Of a DNA stretch of 23,076 nucleotides, positions 7,848 through 16,442 are shown one piece after another; position 1 is the first letter of the stretch, and each line of letters begins with the position of its first letter. The DNA lies in the IMG/VR virus record IMGVR_UViG_3300037555_000192, positions 1-23,076 of that record. One strand, given 5' to 3'. Made by a program: the position numbers and the translations under genes. Source of the stretch: a virus. The notes under the pieces were generated by a model. That model saw nothing but the letters and a program-made list of their open reading frames with translations, made no database searches and was not told the DNA's origin.

Positions 7848-7918
7848 TATGATTCTTTCACTATTTTCAAGAGGCGGTCGAGTTCTTCATCCGTTCTGTT
7901 GCCTGTTGCTTCTATCAC
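7847..7918 (-). CDS. Possible 23-residue coupled small protein
   Basis: GTG at 7918 overlaps the portal stop (GTGA), and TAA at 7847-7849 overlaps the next ATG (TAATG). The peptide is MIEATGNRTDEELDRLLKIVKES, an amphipathic helix of believable composition. It fills the 67-bp gap between the portal and the next gene exactly, which favours a real or coupling ORF. There is no strong ribosome site. Confidence 0.4.
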   Translation of the reverse strand: MIEATGNRTDEELDRLLKIVKES

Positions 7919-10155
7919 TTCTTCGCTTTCCCGTTGCTTGATCCATTGGAACTTGGCTTAGCGGCAGCGGCCTTCTTGGCCAGCGTGATCTTGGTTCGGT
8001 GAGATTCCTGCGCCTGCCTGATATCCTGATCGTGCTTCTCTTCGTCCTGATCGAAGTCCTGTGAGAACCGGCGCTTGCCCTGCAACATCTGGCCGACTTG
8101 TTCCATCGACCGCTGTTGATGTGATTGGCTGGCCTGTTGCATACGCTGGCCGTGCTGTTCCGTGCTTTGTTGCATTCGCTGCTGATGCTGCTGTGCGGCC
8201 TGCTGCATATCCTGCTGCCGCTTCTGTGCTTCCTGCTCTGCTGCTGGATCCTCTTCTTTCTGCTCAGGTTGAGGAGGCTGGTAGAGCATCCCAGAAACGT
8301 CCTGATCGGACGCCTTGCCCCACAGGATCTTGGCACCGTTCATCGGGCCGAAGTCACCCGTCATCTGAGCGTACATCTGATCGAGCGGAGCGAAGTACTG
8401 CATGAGCTGTTGCAGGTTCTCGGCGTCGCGTCGCTTGTCTGGTCGGCGGGCACTGTTGGCCAGCACGGTCGCCTGCAGTTGTCGCGTGATTACATCGGTA
8501 TCGGCCGATGTGACGTGCTTCTGCCACAGGTATTGCTCGACCGGGTTGAACAATCCACTGAGGTCTTTGGCTTGAACGAACCAGCGGGCACACATCTTTT
8601 CCATGCTCGCGCACACGGACAAGGCGTCTTCCACCTTGCCGGCCATGTGCTCTGGTCGGATCTTAGTTTGGTCTGCTCGCTGTTTCACATCCTCGGCAAC
8701 TCGCTGCACCTTGCCACCCTGCGACAAGCCGGCCATCAGCTCGGTCAAGCCAGTACGGCGATCGAACTGGTACATCAGTCGATCAATGATCTGCCAAGTG
8801 TCGGTGTTGAGCGTAGGGTACTCAAGGAACTTGACCTGTTTGTCAAGGTCGAGGTCATGGTCGTCCAGCTTGATGATGCTTAAGTCCTGTCCGCTCCGAA
8901 TAAGTTGTTCATTGATATCGCCAAGACTCTTACGCATGGCAACGAACGTACGCGAAGCGGTGTGAACGTGACTGGCCAACGCACTCATGAGGATGTTGAT
9001 GTACGTCAGTTCGCCCAAGCCGGGCGCGAGTGGTGCAATAGCCCACGGGTCGTTGGGCTTGTTGTAGTAATCAAACAACACAACCGGCCACAGTCCGTCT
9101 TTCCAGTAAGGGATGGGCCACGCGAACCGCTCTGCGATCTCCGCGTCGGACGCTGACTTGATCAACTCGGTTGGAGCGTTCAAGAAGTAGTTACACTTGT
9201 CCGACACGACGCAGTAGGCGTAGTCGCCAACAACCTTGTCAAACGCTTCAGTGATTGGATCCGGCTCGACAGCCATGCCAGAGAGCCGTCCCCCGACGCC
9301 ACCCTTGGACCATATCTTGTAGATGGTTCCCATGTCATACGAGACACCTGGCTTGCCACTGATCTGTGAGTCCCACTGAGAGTCACGACCTTCGGTACCA
9401 CCTTGTCCGCTTGCGCTGGTGTGGGTTCCCTTGCCTCGCATGGTTCCCCTGGGAAGCGCAAACTCTCGTTCGATCTCCCACAGTGGTTTGGTTTCTTTCT
9501 TGATGATGTAGCGAGCGTCGTTGATCGTGGTGGCATCAGGATCGATAAACAGGTTGTCGACGCTGTCATAGAAGCAGCCGGTTAGCACGCGATCACTGCC
9601 CGGTGCAGCATAGGGCATCGGCCACAAGCACCCTCTACCCTTCACCAGTGATTCAGTGATCGCTTGCTCGGCGTGCCACGCAAGTCCGTTCGGTTGCTCG
9701 GTCGGCGTGTAGTTGAGGTACGCTGACAGCAGCATCGAGATCATGCTGTGATCCATCTTCTGCTGCTGAGTCATCTGCTGCGCCATCTGGAACAACTGTT
9801 GCGCCTCAGGACCCTGACCGAAGTGTTGCGGTTGGAGTTGGATCTCGGTGTCACGTGGATTGACGATGCGTATTGGGTTGCGCCAATAGAGCGTAGGGCC
9901 GAAGAGGGCAACCAGCTCGAACGCCTTGCAGATCGTTATCTTGAACTGAGGCGCTGGCACCGTTCCCAGAAACTCCCGCTTGAACTTCTCGTCATACATG
10001 AAGCCCATTGCACCAGAGAAGAATCCCATGCATTGATCAGCAACCTTTTGGAAAGGCTTCTTGTGCGTAATGCATTGCTGCAGTTTGCCCTTCCACTGCG
10101 ATACCGCAGGGGACATGACATCATGCGTGATTGTATCTCTTACGTACGCAACCAT
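7915..10155 (-). CDS. Portal protein
   Basis: This 746-residue protein forms the dodecameric gate at the capsid vertex for DNA entry and exit and is the docking site of terminase. The N-terminus is alpha-rich (AVSQWKGKLQQCI). It is followed by the core with ALFGPTLYWRNPIRIVNP (about 83-100) and the conserved YDSVDNLFIDPDATTINDARYI-type strand/loop (about 197-218) typical of large portals. A long helical region follows (RRTGLTELMAGLSQGGKVQ, about 469-487). Residues about 630-720 are a Gln-rich coiled coil (repeats of QQ, QHQQR and SHQQR), a barrel-like extension, and the end is Ala/Lys-rich. Its position after the terminase large subunit supports the call. A 23-codon ORF is coupled to its stop. 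Confidence 0.85.
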   Translation of the reverse strand: MVAYVRDTITHDVMSPAVSQWKGKLQQCITHKKPFQKVADQCMGFFSGAMGFMYDEKFKREFLGTVPAPQFKITICKAFELVALFGPTLYWRNPIRIVNPRDTEIQLQPQHFGQGPEAQQLFQMAQQMTQQQKMDHSMISMLLSAYLNYTPTEQPNGLAWHAEQAITESLVKGRGCLWPMPYAAPGSDRVLTGCFYDSVDNLFIDPDATTINDARYIIKKETKPLWEIEREFALPRGTMRGKGTHTSASGQGGTEGRDSQWDSQISGKPGVSYDMGTIYKIWSKGGVGGRLSGMAVEPDPITEAFDKVVGDYAYCVVSDKCNYFLNAPTELIKSASDAEIAERFAWPIPYWKDGLWPVVLFDYYNKPNDPWAIAPLAPGLGELTYINILMSALASHVHTASRTFVAMRKSLGDINEQLIRSGQDLSIIKLDDHDLDLDKQVKFLEYPTLNTDTWQIIDRLMYQFDRRTGLTELMAGLSQGGKVQRVAEDVKQRADQTKIRPEHMAGKVEDALSVCASMEKMCARWFVQAKDLSGLFNPVEQYLWQKHVTSADTDVITRQLQATVLANSARRPDKRRDAENLQQLMQYFAPLDQMYAQMTGDFGPMNGAKILWGKASDQDVSGMLYQPPQPEQKEEDPAAEQEAQKRQQDMQQAAQQHQQRMQQSTEQHGQRMQQASQSHQQRSMEQVGQMLQGKRRFSQDFDQDEEKHDQDIRQAQESHRTKITLAKKAAAAKPSSNGSSNGKAKK

Positions 10156-10158
10156 TGG

Positions 10159-10710
10159 TTATCCCACTTCTTGCATCTCGGTAAGAACTTCGGTAACCAG
10201 TACTTTCGTCAGTCCCTTCGTTCCTCGGAAGCTTCTGAATATCTGCTCGGACGACCATTCCTCGTGTTGATTCGCTACATGAAGAATGGCGGCCTTGAGT
10301 TCTTCAAGGCTTGCCGGGGCTTCTTCAGGGCTTGCCGGGGCTTCTTCAGGTGCCTTCGGTTGTGTTGGCACCGTTGCTGCAGGGCTGTCGTTGAACACTG
10401 GAGTTGTTTGATCGTAAAGCGGTATCGACCTGGGGGCTTTCTTCTCTGGTACCGTGGCCTGCGACACCTCGGAGAACACACCGTCACGCTGCCGATTGTG
10501 GGGGTGGCGTTCGAGGTCTAGGTGGTTAGTGTGCTTGATGCCTTCTACGTAGCGCATCTGTCCACGTGACAGGATGGCCAAGTTGGCCACCGTTCCTTGC
10601 TCGTTGACACTGATGTCTTCTATCCACGCCACGCGGGCCTCGCTGTAGACGGGGTCGCCTTCAGGGTAGAAATAGACTTGTGAACCTTTGCGAAGGGGGG
10701 AATCGCTCAT
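10159..10710 (-). CDS. Hypothetical protein between terminase and portal, with Pro/Glu linker
   Basis: The start is ATG at 10710 (AAAGGA 7 bases upstream), giving 183 residues; an upstream in-frame ATG at 10815 would overlap the terminase gene. Residues 1-65 look like a small beta barrel (GSQVYFYPEGDPVYSEARVAWIEDI, split over about 9-33), with KHTNHLDLERH after it. Residues about 100-140 are a Pro/Ala/Glu linker with a duplicated EEAPASP unit. The C-terminus (about 140-183) is a winged-helix-like or helical domain (WSSEQIFRSFRGTKGLTKVL). No family is recognised; it may mediate terminase-portal or terminase-DNA contact by position. Confidence 0.75.
   Translation of the reverse strand: MSDSPLRKGSQVYFYPEGDPVYSEARVAWIEDISVNEQGTVANLAILSRGQMRYVEGIKHTNHLDLERHPHNRQRDGVFSEVSQATVPEKKAPRSIPLYDQTTPVFNDSPAATVPTQPKAPEEAPASPEEAPASLEELKAAILHVANQHEEWSSEQIFRSFRGTKGLTKVLVTEVLTEMQEVG
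10310..10351. repeat. Perfect 21-bp tandem duplication
   Basis: Two identical 21-bp units (10310-10330 and 10331-10351) lie in frame in the linker of the 183-residue gene. They encode the duplicated EEAPAS block. The identity suggests a recent slippage event that lengthened the linker by 7 residues. Confidence 0.9.
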
Positions 10711-10726
10711 TGGTCGTCCTTTCAAA

Positions 10727-12427
10727 CTAGGATGCAGGTCCACAGGTGACAGACATCCCCTGCTTATCCTTAGGTTGTCCACCCTTCCACATAGTGTGGA
10801 AGCTGGCGAAGACACTGTTCGGTGCCTGCGACGGTGGAGGTGGTGGAATGTATTTGAACTGTGCCATCGCCATGTACCGCGTCGTGTCCATCAAGTGATC
10901 TCGCTGACCCGTTGCTGGCCTCTCGTCAGCTTCAGAGCGGCCGACGTGCTTGCGGTATGTTTTGATTTCTCTGACCCAATCGGGGACGTGTTGCTCGATC
11001 ACCTTGAGTCGTGGCTGGCCGGTGCGATTCTCAATGCCGAGCAACTCTCGAACGGCGAGGAGTCCTGTCTCAACGTCGTCGCTTCCGTACTCGAAGTTGG
11101 AACCCGTGTTGACGCACTTGATGCCCTGCCGATCGAACGCTTCGGCGTAAATCTGCCGAAACGTCTTGGCTAGACCGGCGATGCTCTGCCGGCCCATTCG
11201 ACGATCCATCACCATCCTCTGGATCCACCGACCCTGCACCTTGGCTAGAACGGCCTTGGCTACCTGATCGGCATCTTTCATTCGCAGGTACAAGCAGTCG
11301 TAGAGGACAATGTGATCGATGCGGTCAAAGTCCGTTGGTGGAGGCACGGCCCAGAAAGAGATGGCAGTGTAGGAGTGACCTGGGTCCATCGTCAGATAGA
11401 GGGTCCAGTCGTAGGGGATCTGGTACTTCGTCGCGTGGAGGTGCAGCTCCAGCTTGGTCACGTCTGGATGTTCTGGTGGTCGTACCGCGTGAATGTCTCG
11501 ACTGTAAGACGGGTACATCAGCACGGACTCGGTGACGAACTCACCCTTGTCACGTGCGCGAAGCACGTCATTGCCGTAAGCGGACCAGTCGGCAAGGGTC
11601 TTGACCTTCTCGTCTGGTGGCATGTACGGGTTCTCGGAGAACCGGTACTGGAAGTAAACGACCAGTGGATCCTCTTCTTCCTCTTGCTCCTTCGCCCGGT
11701 CACGCATGGTGAGCAGTGCCGGGTTTGAGATTCGAGGCCAACTCGACCAGATCATCTTTCCGCTGTGCGCGGTGAGCCGAGCGTACCACTCGACCACGTA
11801 ATCGGGGAACTGAATGTCTTCGTCGATCCAAATCAGATCGCACTGATCACCTTGCTTCACATCACCCTTGCTGGTGAACAGGCGAATGACGGTGCCGTTC
11901 TTGAGTTCCACTTTCTCAAGCAGGTTGATTGTCTTCTTATTCCAGCCCCACTTGGCGACGTCTGACTCATTGATCAACGGCGGCGACGGGATACGCTCTT
12001 TGGACAAATGCTTGTCGACCGGGTCATCGAACCCACGCCATGCACGCCAGCGTTGCGTATCAGGGTCACGGACTATGGAGAACAGGCCGGGCTTGAACAG
12101 CTTGTCAAAGATCGTGTCAGCAAGGTGATCTTCACCAAGTCCGATGATCCAAATCAGCAGCGGCCACGGTCGCTCCTTCTTGCTCCAACAGAAGCCTGGG
12201 ATCACCTTCCCGTCCGCTCCGTAGACTGGCCGGCGTAGTGCGGCCGACGCTGTCTCGACGGCGCAGACCGTGGTTTTGCCGGATTGGTTTCCTCCACCCG
12301 ATAACCTCGTACGCGCGGGCGAAGAAAAGAATGGCTCTTGCCTGGGTTGAGCACGAAACAATTTCAGCGCATCGCGATCGCGGCGTTCAGCTTCGTCGGC
12401 GATTTGTTTGCGAAATAGCTGGCTCAT
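10727..12427 (-). CDS. terL: Terminase large subunit (packaging ATPase/nuclease)
   Basis: This 566-residue protein powers DNA packaging into the prohead and cuts concatemers. The Walker A motif is GGGNQSGKT (residues 44-52), and Walker B is DLIWIDED with Asp202/Glu203. The C-terminal RNase H-like nuclease shows acidic residues at about Asp348 (LTMDPG), Asp408 (MVMDRR) and Asp514 (HLMDTTRY). Length is typical of the family. ATG at 12427 overlaps the preceding stop (ATGA), so translation is coupled to the small-subunit candidate. The next gene (183 residues) follows after 16 bp. Confidence 0.95.
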   Translation of the reverse strand: MSQLFRKQIADEAERRDRDALKLFRAQPRQEPFFSSPARTRLSGGGNQSGKTTVCAVETASAALRRPVYGADGKVIPGFCWSKKERPWPLLIWIIGLGEDHLADTIFDKLFKPGLFSIVRDPDTQRWRAWRGFDDPVDKHLSKERIPSPPLINESDVAKWGWNKKTINLLEKVELKNGTVIRLFTSKGDVKQGDQCDLIWIDEDIQFPDYVVEWYARLTAHSGKMIWSSWPRISNPALLTMRDRAKEQEEEEDPLVVYFQYRFSENPYMPPDEKVKTLADWSAYGNDVLRARDKGEFVTESVLMYPSYSRDIHAVRPPEHPDVTKLELHLHATKYQIPYDWTLYLTMDPGHSYTAISFWAVPPPTDFDRIDHIVLYDCLYLRMKDADQVAKAVLAKVQGRWIQRMVMDRRMGRQSIAGLAKTFRQIYAEAFDRQGIKCVNTGSNFEYGSDDVETGLLAVRELLGIENRTGQPRLKVIEQHVPDWVREIKTYRKHVGRSEADERPATGQRDHLMDTTRYMAMAQFKYIPPPPPSQAPNSVFASFHTMWKGGQPKDKQGMSVTCGPAS

Positions 12428-12924
12428 GAGTATGTCTTGTCGTCTACGATCGTTTCGGGTTGGACAAACTGGAGGTCAAATCTCTTGGCGAGTTCGATAA
12501 TTATGTTGGGGTCAAAGTTTGGGATGCGCTCTACGATGTCCAGCAGCAGGGAATTCTCCTTGGTGATCGCCTCTACAAAAACTTCTGTGCTGAACATCAC
12601 CTGCAACTGTTCGTGATTCTCTACTCCAGTGAAGTCCACTTGCGCGTCAGCTTCGTGCAACAGCGCCCACACTCGGAAGATGTCCTTGCAGGCGTTGACC
12701 GATCTAACAGACCCTTGTACGTCCGCTGTCACCATCTCCTTGACTTGATTGGCCCAGAGTGCCACCAACCTTTCTATCCCGCCAAACTCCTTCTCGATTG
12801 CATTGGCAGCGCGCCGGATGGAAGTGATCTGATCGCCACCGTCTTTAGCGGCGTTGATCATCTCCATCACGCGGGAGGTGGATACCTTCTCCCACCGTCG
12901 TTTTGTTTTTTCTCGTGTTGCCAT
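12424..12924 (-). CDS. Putative terminase small subunit
   Basis: This 166-residue protein is largely helical. It has a basic start (MATREKTKRRWEKVSTSRV), a helix pair around 20-50 that could be a DNA-binding helix-turn-helix (VMEMINAAKDGG, then IRRAANAIEKEFGG), and a C-terminal helical region (EAITKENSLLLDIVERI). It overlaps the large subunit by ATGA, the position where small subunits normally lie. The ATG follows directly on the T-run of a terminator and has no ribosome site. A downstream GTG/ATG pair near codons 19-20 has a purine-rich stretch before it and may be the real start. The role is inferred from context. Confidence 0.7.
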   Translation of the reverse strand: MATREKTKRRWEKVSTSRVMEMINAAKDGGDQITSIRRAANAIEKEFGGIERLVALWANQVKEMVTADVQGSVRSVNACKDIFRVWALLHEADAQVDFTGVENHEQLQVMFSTEVFVEAITKENSLLLDIVERIPNFDPNIIIELAKRFDLQFVQPETIVDDKTYS

Positions 12925-12963
12925 AAAAAGAAAGCCGCTTGCCGCGCGGGGCGGCGAGCGGCT
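12925..12963 (-). terminator. Rho-independent terminator after the capsid genes
   Basis: On the minus strand, arms AGCCGCT-c-GCCGC and GCGGC-a-AGCGGCT (7 + 5 bp with one mismatch) close a 5-base loop and are followed by TTCTTTTT. It lies between the 180-residue capsid-associated gene and the terminase small-subunit candidate. The T-run touches that gene's ATG. Confidence 0.85.
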
Positions 12964-12993
12964 ATTCCCGTCGTGTAAGAAATAAAACGTGGG

Positions 12994-13536
12994 CTACAGG
13001 ATGCCCTTCACGTTTGCCTTGAAGGCGGTGTTGGAAACACTAGCCGCTTCTTCGGCGATACCGGCCATCGACTCGACGTCGGCAACTGCTGGAGGATCGG
13101 CACTGGTTTTGAGTACCTGACCGTTCGCGGCCATGATGCACTCGTCATCGAATGCCACAGCGGTTCCACCGCTATGTCGTAGCAGCGTTGGACCGGCGAC
13201 TACCATCAGGCAGTATTCGTCGTCGGCAACACCGGCTGCTGGAAGCCACGGATCAAGGAACCCGTCTGGCCGCTCGCCGGAACCAGCGTAGGCGTTGATC
13301 CCTAGCCCCGGCTTGAGGGTGTCAAAGACCACACCTCGTCCAGGCAGCAATGCACCACCACTGATGTTTCTGACAACCTTACATATTGTCGTTCGCCCAT
13401 CGACATAGGCACCGCCACTCTGCGAGCCATCGATTTGCATGTTTGGAAGTTCAAACATGCCACCGTAAACTCCATTGTTAAGGCGTGTAGGGTGTTCACC
13501 GATTGCAAGTCCAACAGCATCCGAGCCAAGTGCCAT
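12994..13536 (-). CDS. Capsid-associated/decoration protein candidate
   Basis: The start is ATG at 13536, 9 bases after AAAGGAA, giving 180 residues; the longer open frame upstream overlaps the capsid gene in the wrong frame and lacks support. The sequence MALGSDAVGLAIGEHPTRL leads into beta-rich repeats with Gly/Ser/Pro turns (GGALLPGRGVVFD, YCLMVVAGPTLLRHSGGTAV). It lies immediately downstream of the major capsid gene, as capsid decoration and stabilising proteins often do. A strong terminator follows. The family is not certain. Confidence 0.7.
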   Translation of the reverse strand: MALGSDAVGLAIGEHPTRLNNGVYGGMFELPNMQIDGSQSGGAYVDGRTTICKVVRNISGGALLPGRGVVFDTLKPGLGINAYAGSGERPDGFLDPWLPAAGVADDEYCLMVVAGPTLLRHSGGTAVAFDDECIMAANGQVLKTSADPPAVADVESMAGIAEEAASVSNTAFKANVKGIL

Positions 13537-13618
13537 GATTATTTCCTTTTTGAAAGTGCCTTTTAATGCTGCCGTGTTCGCAGATCGCCCGCGACCAATA
13601 AAGCAGTCCGTTTTTTGG

Positions 13619-14764
13619 TTATGACGATGCGTATGCGGAAAGTTTCGCGAAGTGCTTCGGGCGATAGCGGGCGTTGCCCCAGAATCCGACATAGAAGAGG
13701 TACGCACGGTCACGGATCGAGAAGTCAGGACCCTTGTAACCGAACAGGACCTTGTCCAGGCTGGCGAGTTCCATGTTCTGCACGTTGAACGCGTAACAGG
13801 TACCGGACGGCACCTCGAAGTCATAGGCCAAGGCCACGCCTTCTTGGTTGATGGCGTCTGCGAAACCCATTCCCTCGGACTCACGATGTGGAATCCGAAT
13901 GCGCTGCTTGGCTTCCTGATGGTTCAAGTAGCCAGCGTACAGCTCGTTGCTCATAAGGAACAACTTCGGACGACCCTTTTGACCACCACGATTGGTCAAC
14001 CAGATCACGGTCTGTCGCAACGCTCGTTCGCAGTTGCTTTCCCACGTGTTGGTTCCGGTTCCCCACGAGGTGGACGACCAGTTCACCAGCAACGGGCTGA
14101 TGTAGTCATACTTGACCGGACCATTTCCATGAGGCCAATCGTTGGCCAATGCGGCACTCGGGCGGTCAGCGGCGGCAAGGTCGGTCGACCACGTTCCACC
14201 TTCGGTTCCGAGAACAGTGCTATGACCGGCATAGCTATCGTTCGGTTGCGCGACAAGATCACCAACAACTGGAGTCGTCTCGGCAAGGAATGATTCGTTT
14301 CCGTGAATCCGGTTATCGTTGCCGGTCGCGTTACCATCGATGAACAACTCGCCGCCGAAATGATCGGTCATCGCTTCCATCAGAGATGGAATGATTTCAC
14401 CGTAGCGATCGAGGATCCGGCCGGGGCCGGCGTTCATCAGCATTTCTTTGTCCGTCATCATGTCCGTGCCGACGTACCCACGCCAGTTGAGCATGGCTTG
14501 ACGCTGCAGATCGTGCCGGTTGAACGTGAGCGTTCCTGAATCGCCAGCGGCCTGGATGGGCTGCTGATTGAACTTGATGTTCCACTGACACACGGGGCTA
14601 TTCGCGCCCAACAGGATCCTGCCATTCTTTCGCAGGTGCGCCAGTAGTATCCGGTTGCGAATGGTTTCGTCAGCGTAACCGGAGAAGAACTTCGGCGCTT
14701 GTTCGTGAATGACGCCGATCCATTCAGTGTCAAATGTTGAAAGTAGTGTGGCTGTGTTCGTCAT
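13619..14764 (-). CDS. Major capsid protein
   Basis: This 381-residue protein forms the icosahedral shell. It starts MTNTATLLSTFDTEWIG (ribosome site AAAGGGGA, 5-6 bases upstream). Visible features fit an HK97-type fold: an early helix (DETIRNRILLAHLRKNG), a strand-rich domain (RQAMLNWRGYVGTDMMTDKE) and a long spine helix (about 118-135). The C-terminal region, KVLFGYKGPDFSIRDRAYLFY followed by GFWGNARYRPKHFAKL (split over about 332-371), matches the usual axial-domain ending of phage capsids. It lies directly downstream of the scaffold-like gene. I see no prohead protease nearby, so maturation may not need one. Confidence 0.85.
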   Translation of the reverse strand: MTNTATLLSTFDTEWIGVIHEQAPKFFSGYADETIRNRILLAHLRKNGRILLGANSPVCQWNIKFNQQPIQAAGDSGTLTFNRHDLQRQAMLNWRGYVGTDMMTDKEMLMNAGPGRILDRYGEIIPSLMEAMTDHFGGELFIDGNATGNDNRIHGNESFLAETTPVVGDLVAQPNDSYAGHSTVLGTEGGTWSTDLAAADRPSAALANDWPHGNGPVKYDYISPLLVNWSSTSWGTGTNTWESNCERALRQTVIWLTNRGGQKGRPKLFLMSNELYAGYLNHQEAKQRIRIPHRESEGMGFADAINQEGVALAYDFEVPSGTCYAFNVQNMELASLDKVLFGYKGPDFSIRDRAYLFYVGFWGNARYRPKHFAKLSAYASS

Positions 14765-14798
14765 CGGATTCCCCTTTGAGCGGAATTAAACTCGTTGG

Positions 14799-16253
14799 TT
14801 AATAGGCGTCGGGATGGACTAGGCCACGAGCAACAGCGGATTGCCGTAGCGCAGCGCCGAAATTCTGACCGTGGTCCTGCGGAATGGCCGCGTTGTTTGC
14901 GGCGCTGGCAATCGTTCCGTTCGTCTGCGGCGTGAAGAACGCCGGGTTGTTAACGGCCTGATTGATGACGCCTGGTTGTTGAACCAAGGTTGGTTGCGGC
15001 GCTACTGCAGGCTGGGGAAATACCTGCGGTTGCGGCGCGGGAGCAAACTGTTGAACGGGTTGCTGACCCCATTGCTGGGGCTGGGGTGCTTGTGGTTGCT
15101 GCGAGGCCGCCGCTTCGATCATCGGTTGCACAGCTTGCTTCAGGAGCCATTCGTCTGGTTGCGTTCCGTAGTTAACCTGGAACTCTGCGGCGAACTCCTG
15201 TTTCCGTTGCTCCACTGCTTGTCCGAGCTGTGTGGGCATTGGTTGATGGTTGTAAGGGCTGATCACGGCCTGACCTGTGTTCGGATCGATCTGCTGCAGG
15301 AGATGCTGATTGGCCGAATAGAACTCCCTTGCCGAATTGACTGAATTACGTTCGGCTTCACGGTTGTCGATGATTCGCAGTATCCGTTCCTCGCGCGCAT
15401 CGAGTTCTTCAGAGAGCCCGTTGTCGTTGATGTACGCGAACGGGTCGGCGACGATGGCCTCGGCGCGTTCTCGCTGAACTGCTTGTCGACGGTTGGCAAC
15501 CTGTGCGATTTGGGCGGCGACGATTTCGTTACCCTGCTTGGGCTTGTAGAGTCCGTTGGCCGGATCGATTTCCAGAAGGGAACCCCACTCCTCATTCCAC
15601 GGTTCCTCTTGTGTCGTAGGAGTCGCTGGCGCTGCTACTGGAGCCGGCCCCACTGGTTCCTGTGAGATCGCTTGGCGACCGATGTCGGCCAGTCGCCTGA
15701 GTTCGGTAGCTTCGTTGGATGCATTCCCGATATCGCCCAGGAGCTGTTCATCGTTCAGGTAACTGGAAACCGGGTACCCCTGCTGGACCAACGTATCGCG
15801 TAGGTTGGTCGGCGATACCATCGGCATGGTTGGCACGTTGGCCGGTGGTTGCTGGTAGACCTGTTGAGGCACCGGTTGTTGAACCGGGGCTTGCACGGGC
15901 TGCTGCAGCGGTTGTTGCATGACCGGTTGTGGTTGCGGAGTTTGCGCTACCGCCGGCTGCTGTTGAGGTTGAATCTGCGGAGCTGGTGCTGGTGCCGGTT
16001 GGCCGCCACCCATTGGTCCACCGAGTTGAAGATTGTCTTTGAAGTCGTATGGCTGAGTCGTTTGAATCGACTGATCAACTGGCTGTTGCCCGTTGCCGTT
16101 GCCATTTGGGCTGTATTGTGGCCAGCTCGTGTCGGCCACTTGGCCGGTATCTGGAGCCATTGGGGTGCCCTGCGCTCCGGGGTTCATTGTTGGAGCGGGG
16201 GCACCGCCTATTCCACCAAAGCCTACTGGCGCGCCGCCAAGTGTAGTTGCCAT
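14799..16253 (-). CDS. Scaffold-like Gln/Pro-rich protein upstream of the capsid gene
   Basis: This is a 484-residue protein. Residues 1-150 are low-complexity Pro/Gln/Gly. The middle (about 160-360) is charged and helical (LLGDIGNASNEATELRRLAD, then REERILRIIDNREAERN). The last 120 residues are again Gln/Pro/Ala-rich before a short helical end (GAALRQSAVARGLVHPDAY). This disordered-helical-disordered plan, and location just before the capsid gene, fits an internal scaffolding protein that is expelled at maturation. It is the first gene of the leftward block, 8 bases after GGAG. Function is inferred; an internal head protein is an alternative. Confidence 0.7.
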   Translation of the reverse strand: MATTLGGAPVGFGGIGGAPAPTMNPGAQGTPMAPDTGQVADTSWPQYSPNGNGNGQQPVDQSIQTTQPYDFKDNLQLGGPMGGGQPAPAPAPQIQPQQQPAVAQTPQPQPVMQQPLQQPVQAPVQQPVPQQVYQQPPANVPTMPMVSPTNLRDTLVQQGYPVSSYLNDEQLLGDIGNASNEATELRRLADIGRQAISQEPVGPAPVAAPATPTTQEEPWNEEWGSLLEIDPANGLYKPKQGNEIVAAQIAQVANRRQAVQRERAEAIVADPFAYINDNGLSEELDAREERILRIIDNREAERNSVNSAREFYSANQHLLQQIDPNTGQAVISPYNHQPMPTQLGQAVEQRKQEFAAEFQVNYGTQPDEWLLKQAVQPMIEAAASQQPQAPQPQQWGQQPVQQFAPAPQPQVFPQPAVAPQPTLVQQPGVINQAVNNPAFFTPQTNGTIASAANNAAIPQDHGQNFGAALRQSAVARGLVHPDAY

Positions 16254-16320
16254 TCCTGATTCTCCAGTGGGGGAACTGAGAGAGAAAAAGGATCCGGCAG
16301 GGCTAGTGATGAAACAACTT

Positions 16321-16358
16321 TGGGAATCGGCTCACCACTAACCAACTGCCGATTCCCA
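16321..16358. promoter_or_regulatory. 11-bp perfect inverted repeat in the divergent region
   Basis: Arms TGGGAATCGGC (16321-16331) and GCCGATTCCCA (16348-16358) flank a 16-base loop between the divergent leftward and rightward gene blocks. It sits just upstream of a rightward promoter candidate, so an operator or other control site is more likely than a terminator, since no T-run follows. Confidence 0.55.
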
Positions 16359-16380
16359 CCGTAAAAGTAGTGAAACCGTC

Positions 16381-16409
16381 TTCACGGTGCAACACCTTTC
16401 GCGTAGACT
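16381..16409 (+). promoter_or_regulatory. Promoter candidate for the first rightward gene
   Basis: TTCACG (16381) and TAGACT (16404) are separated by 17 bp; each box matches the sigma-70 consensus at four of six bases. A ribosome site (AGGAGG) lies 9 bases before the 16443 ATG. Inverted repeats CACCGT/ACGGTG and GTGAA/TTCAC surround the -35 box. Confidence 0.35.
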
Positions 16410-16442
16410 GTTACTTGTATCGCACACAGGAGGAAATGACTG

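Noticed and set aside
10711-10815. Upstream in-frame ATG for the 183-residue gene
   Set aside because: It would overlap the end of terL by about 90 bp, and a clear ribosome site exists for ATG 10710.
13537-13884. Extension of the capsid-associated gene to 13884
   Set aside because: The extra residues run antiparallel in frame through the capsid gene's end and have unnatural Ser/Arg/Thr composition; ATG 13536 has a strong ribosome site.
602-16253. Long rightward open frames opposite the virion genes
   Set aside because: They lack ribosome sites, have biased composition and mirror the codon structure of the leftward genes.
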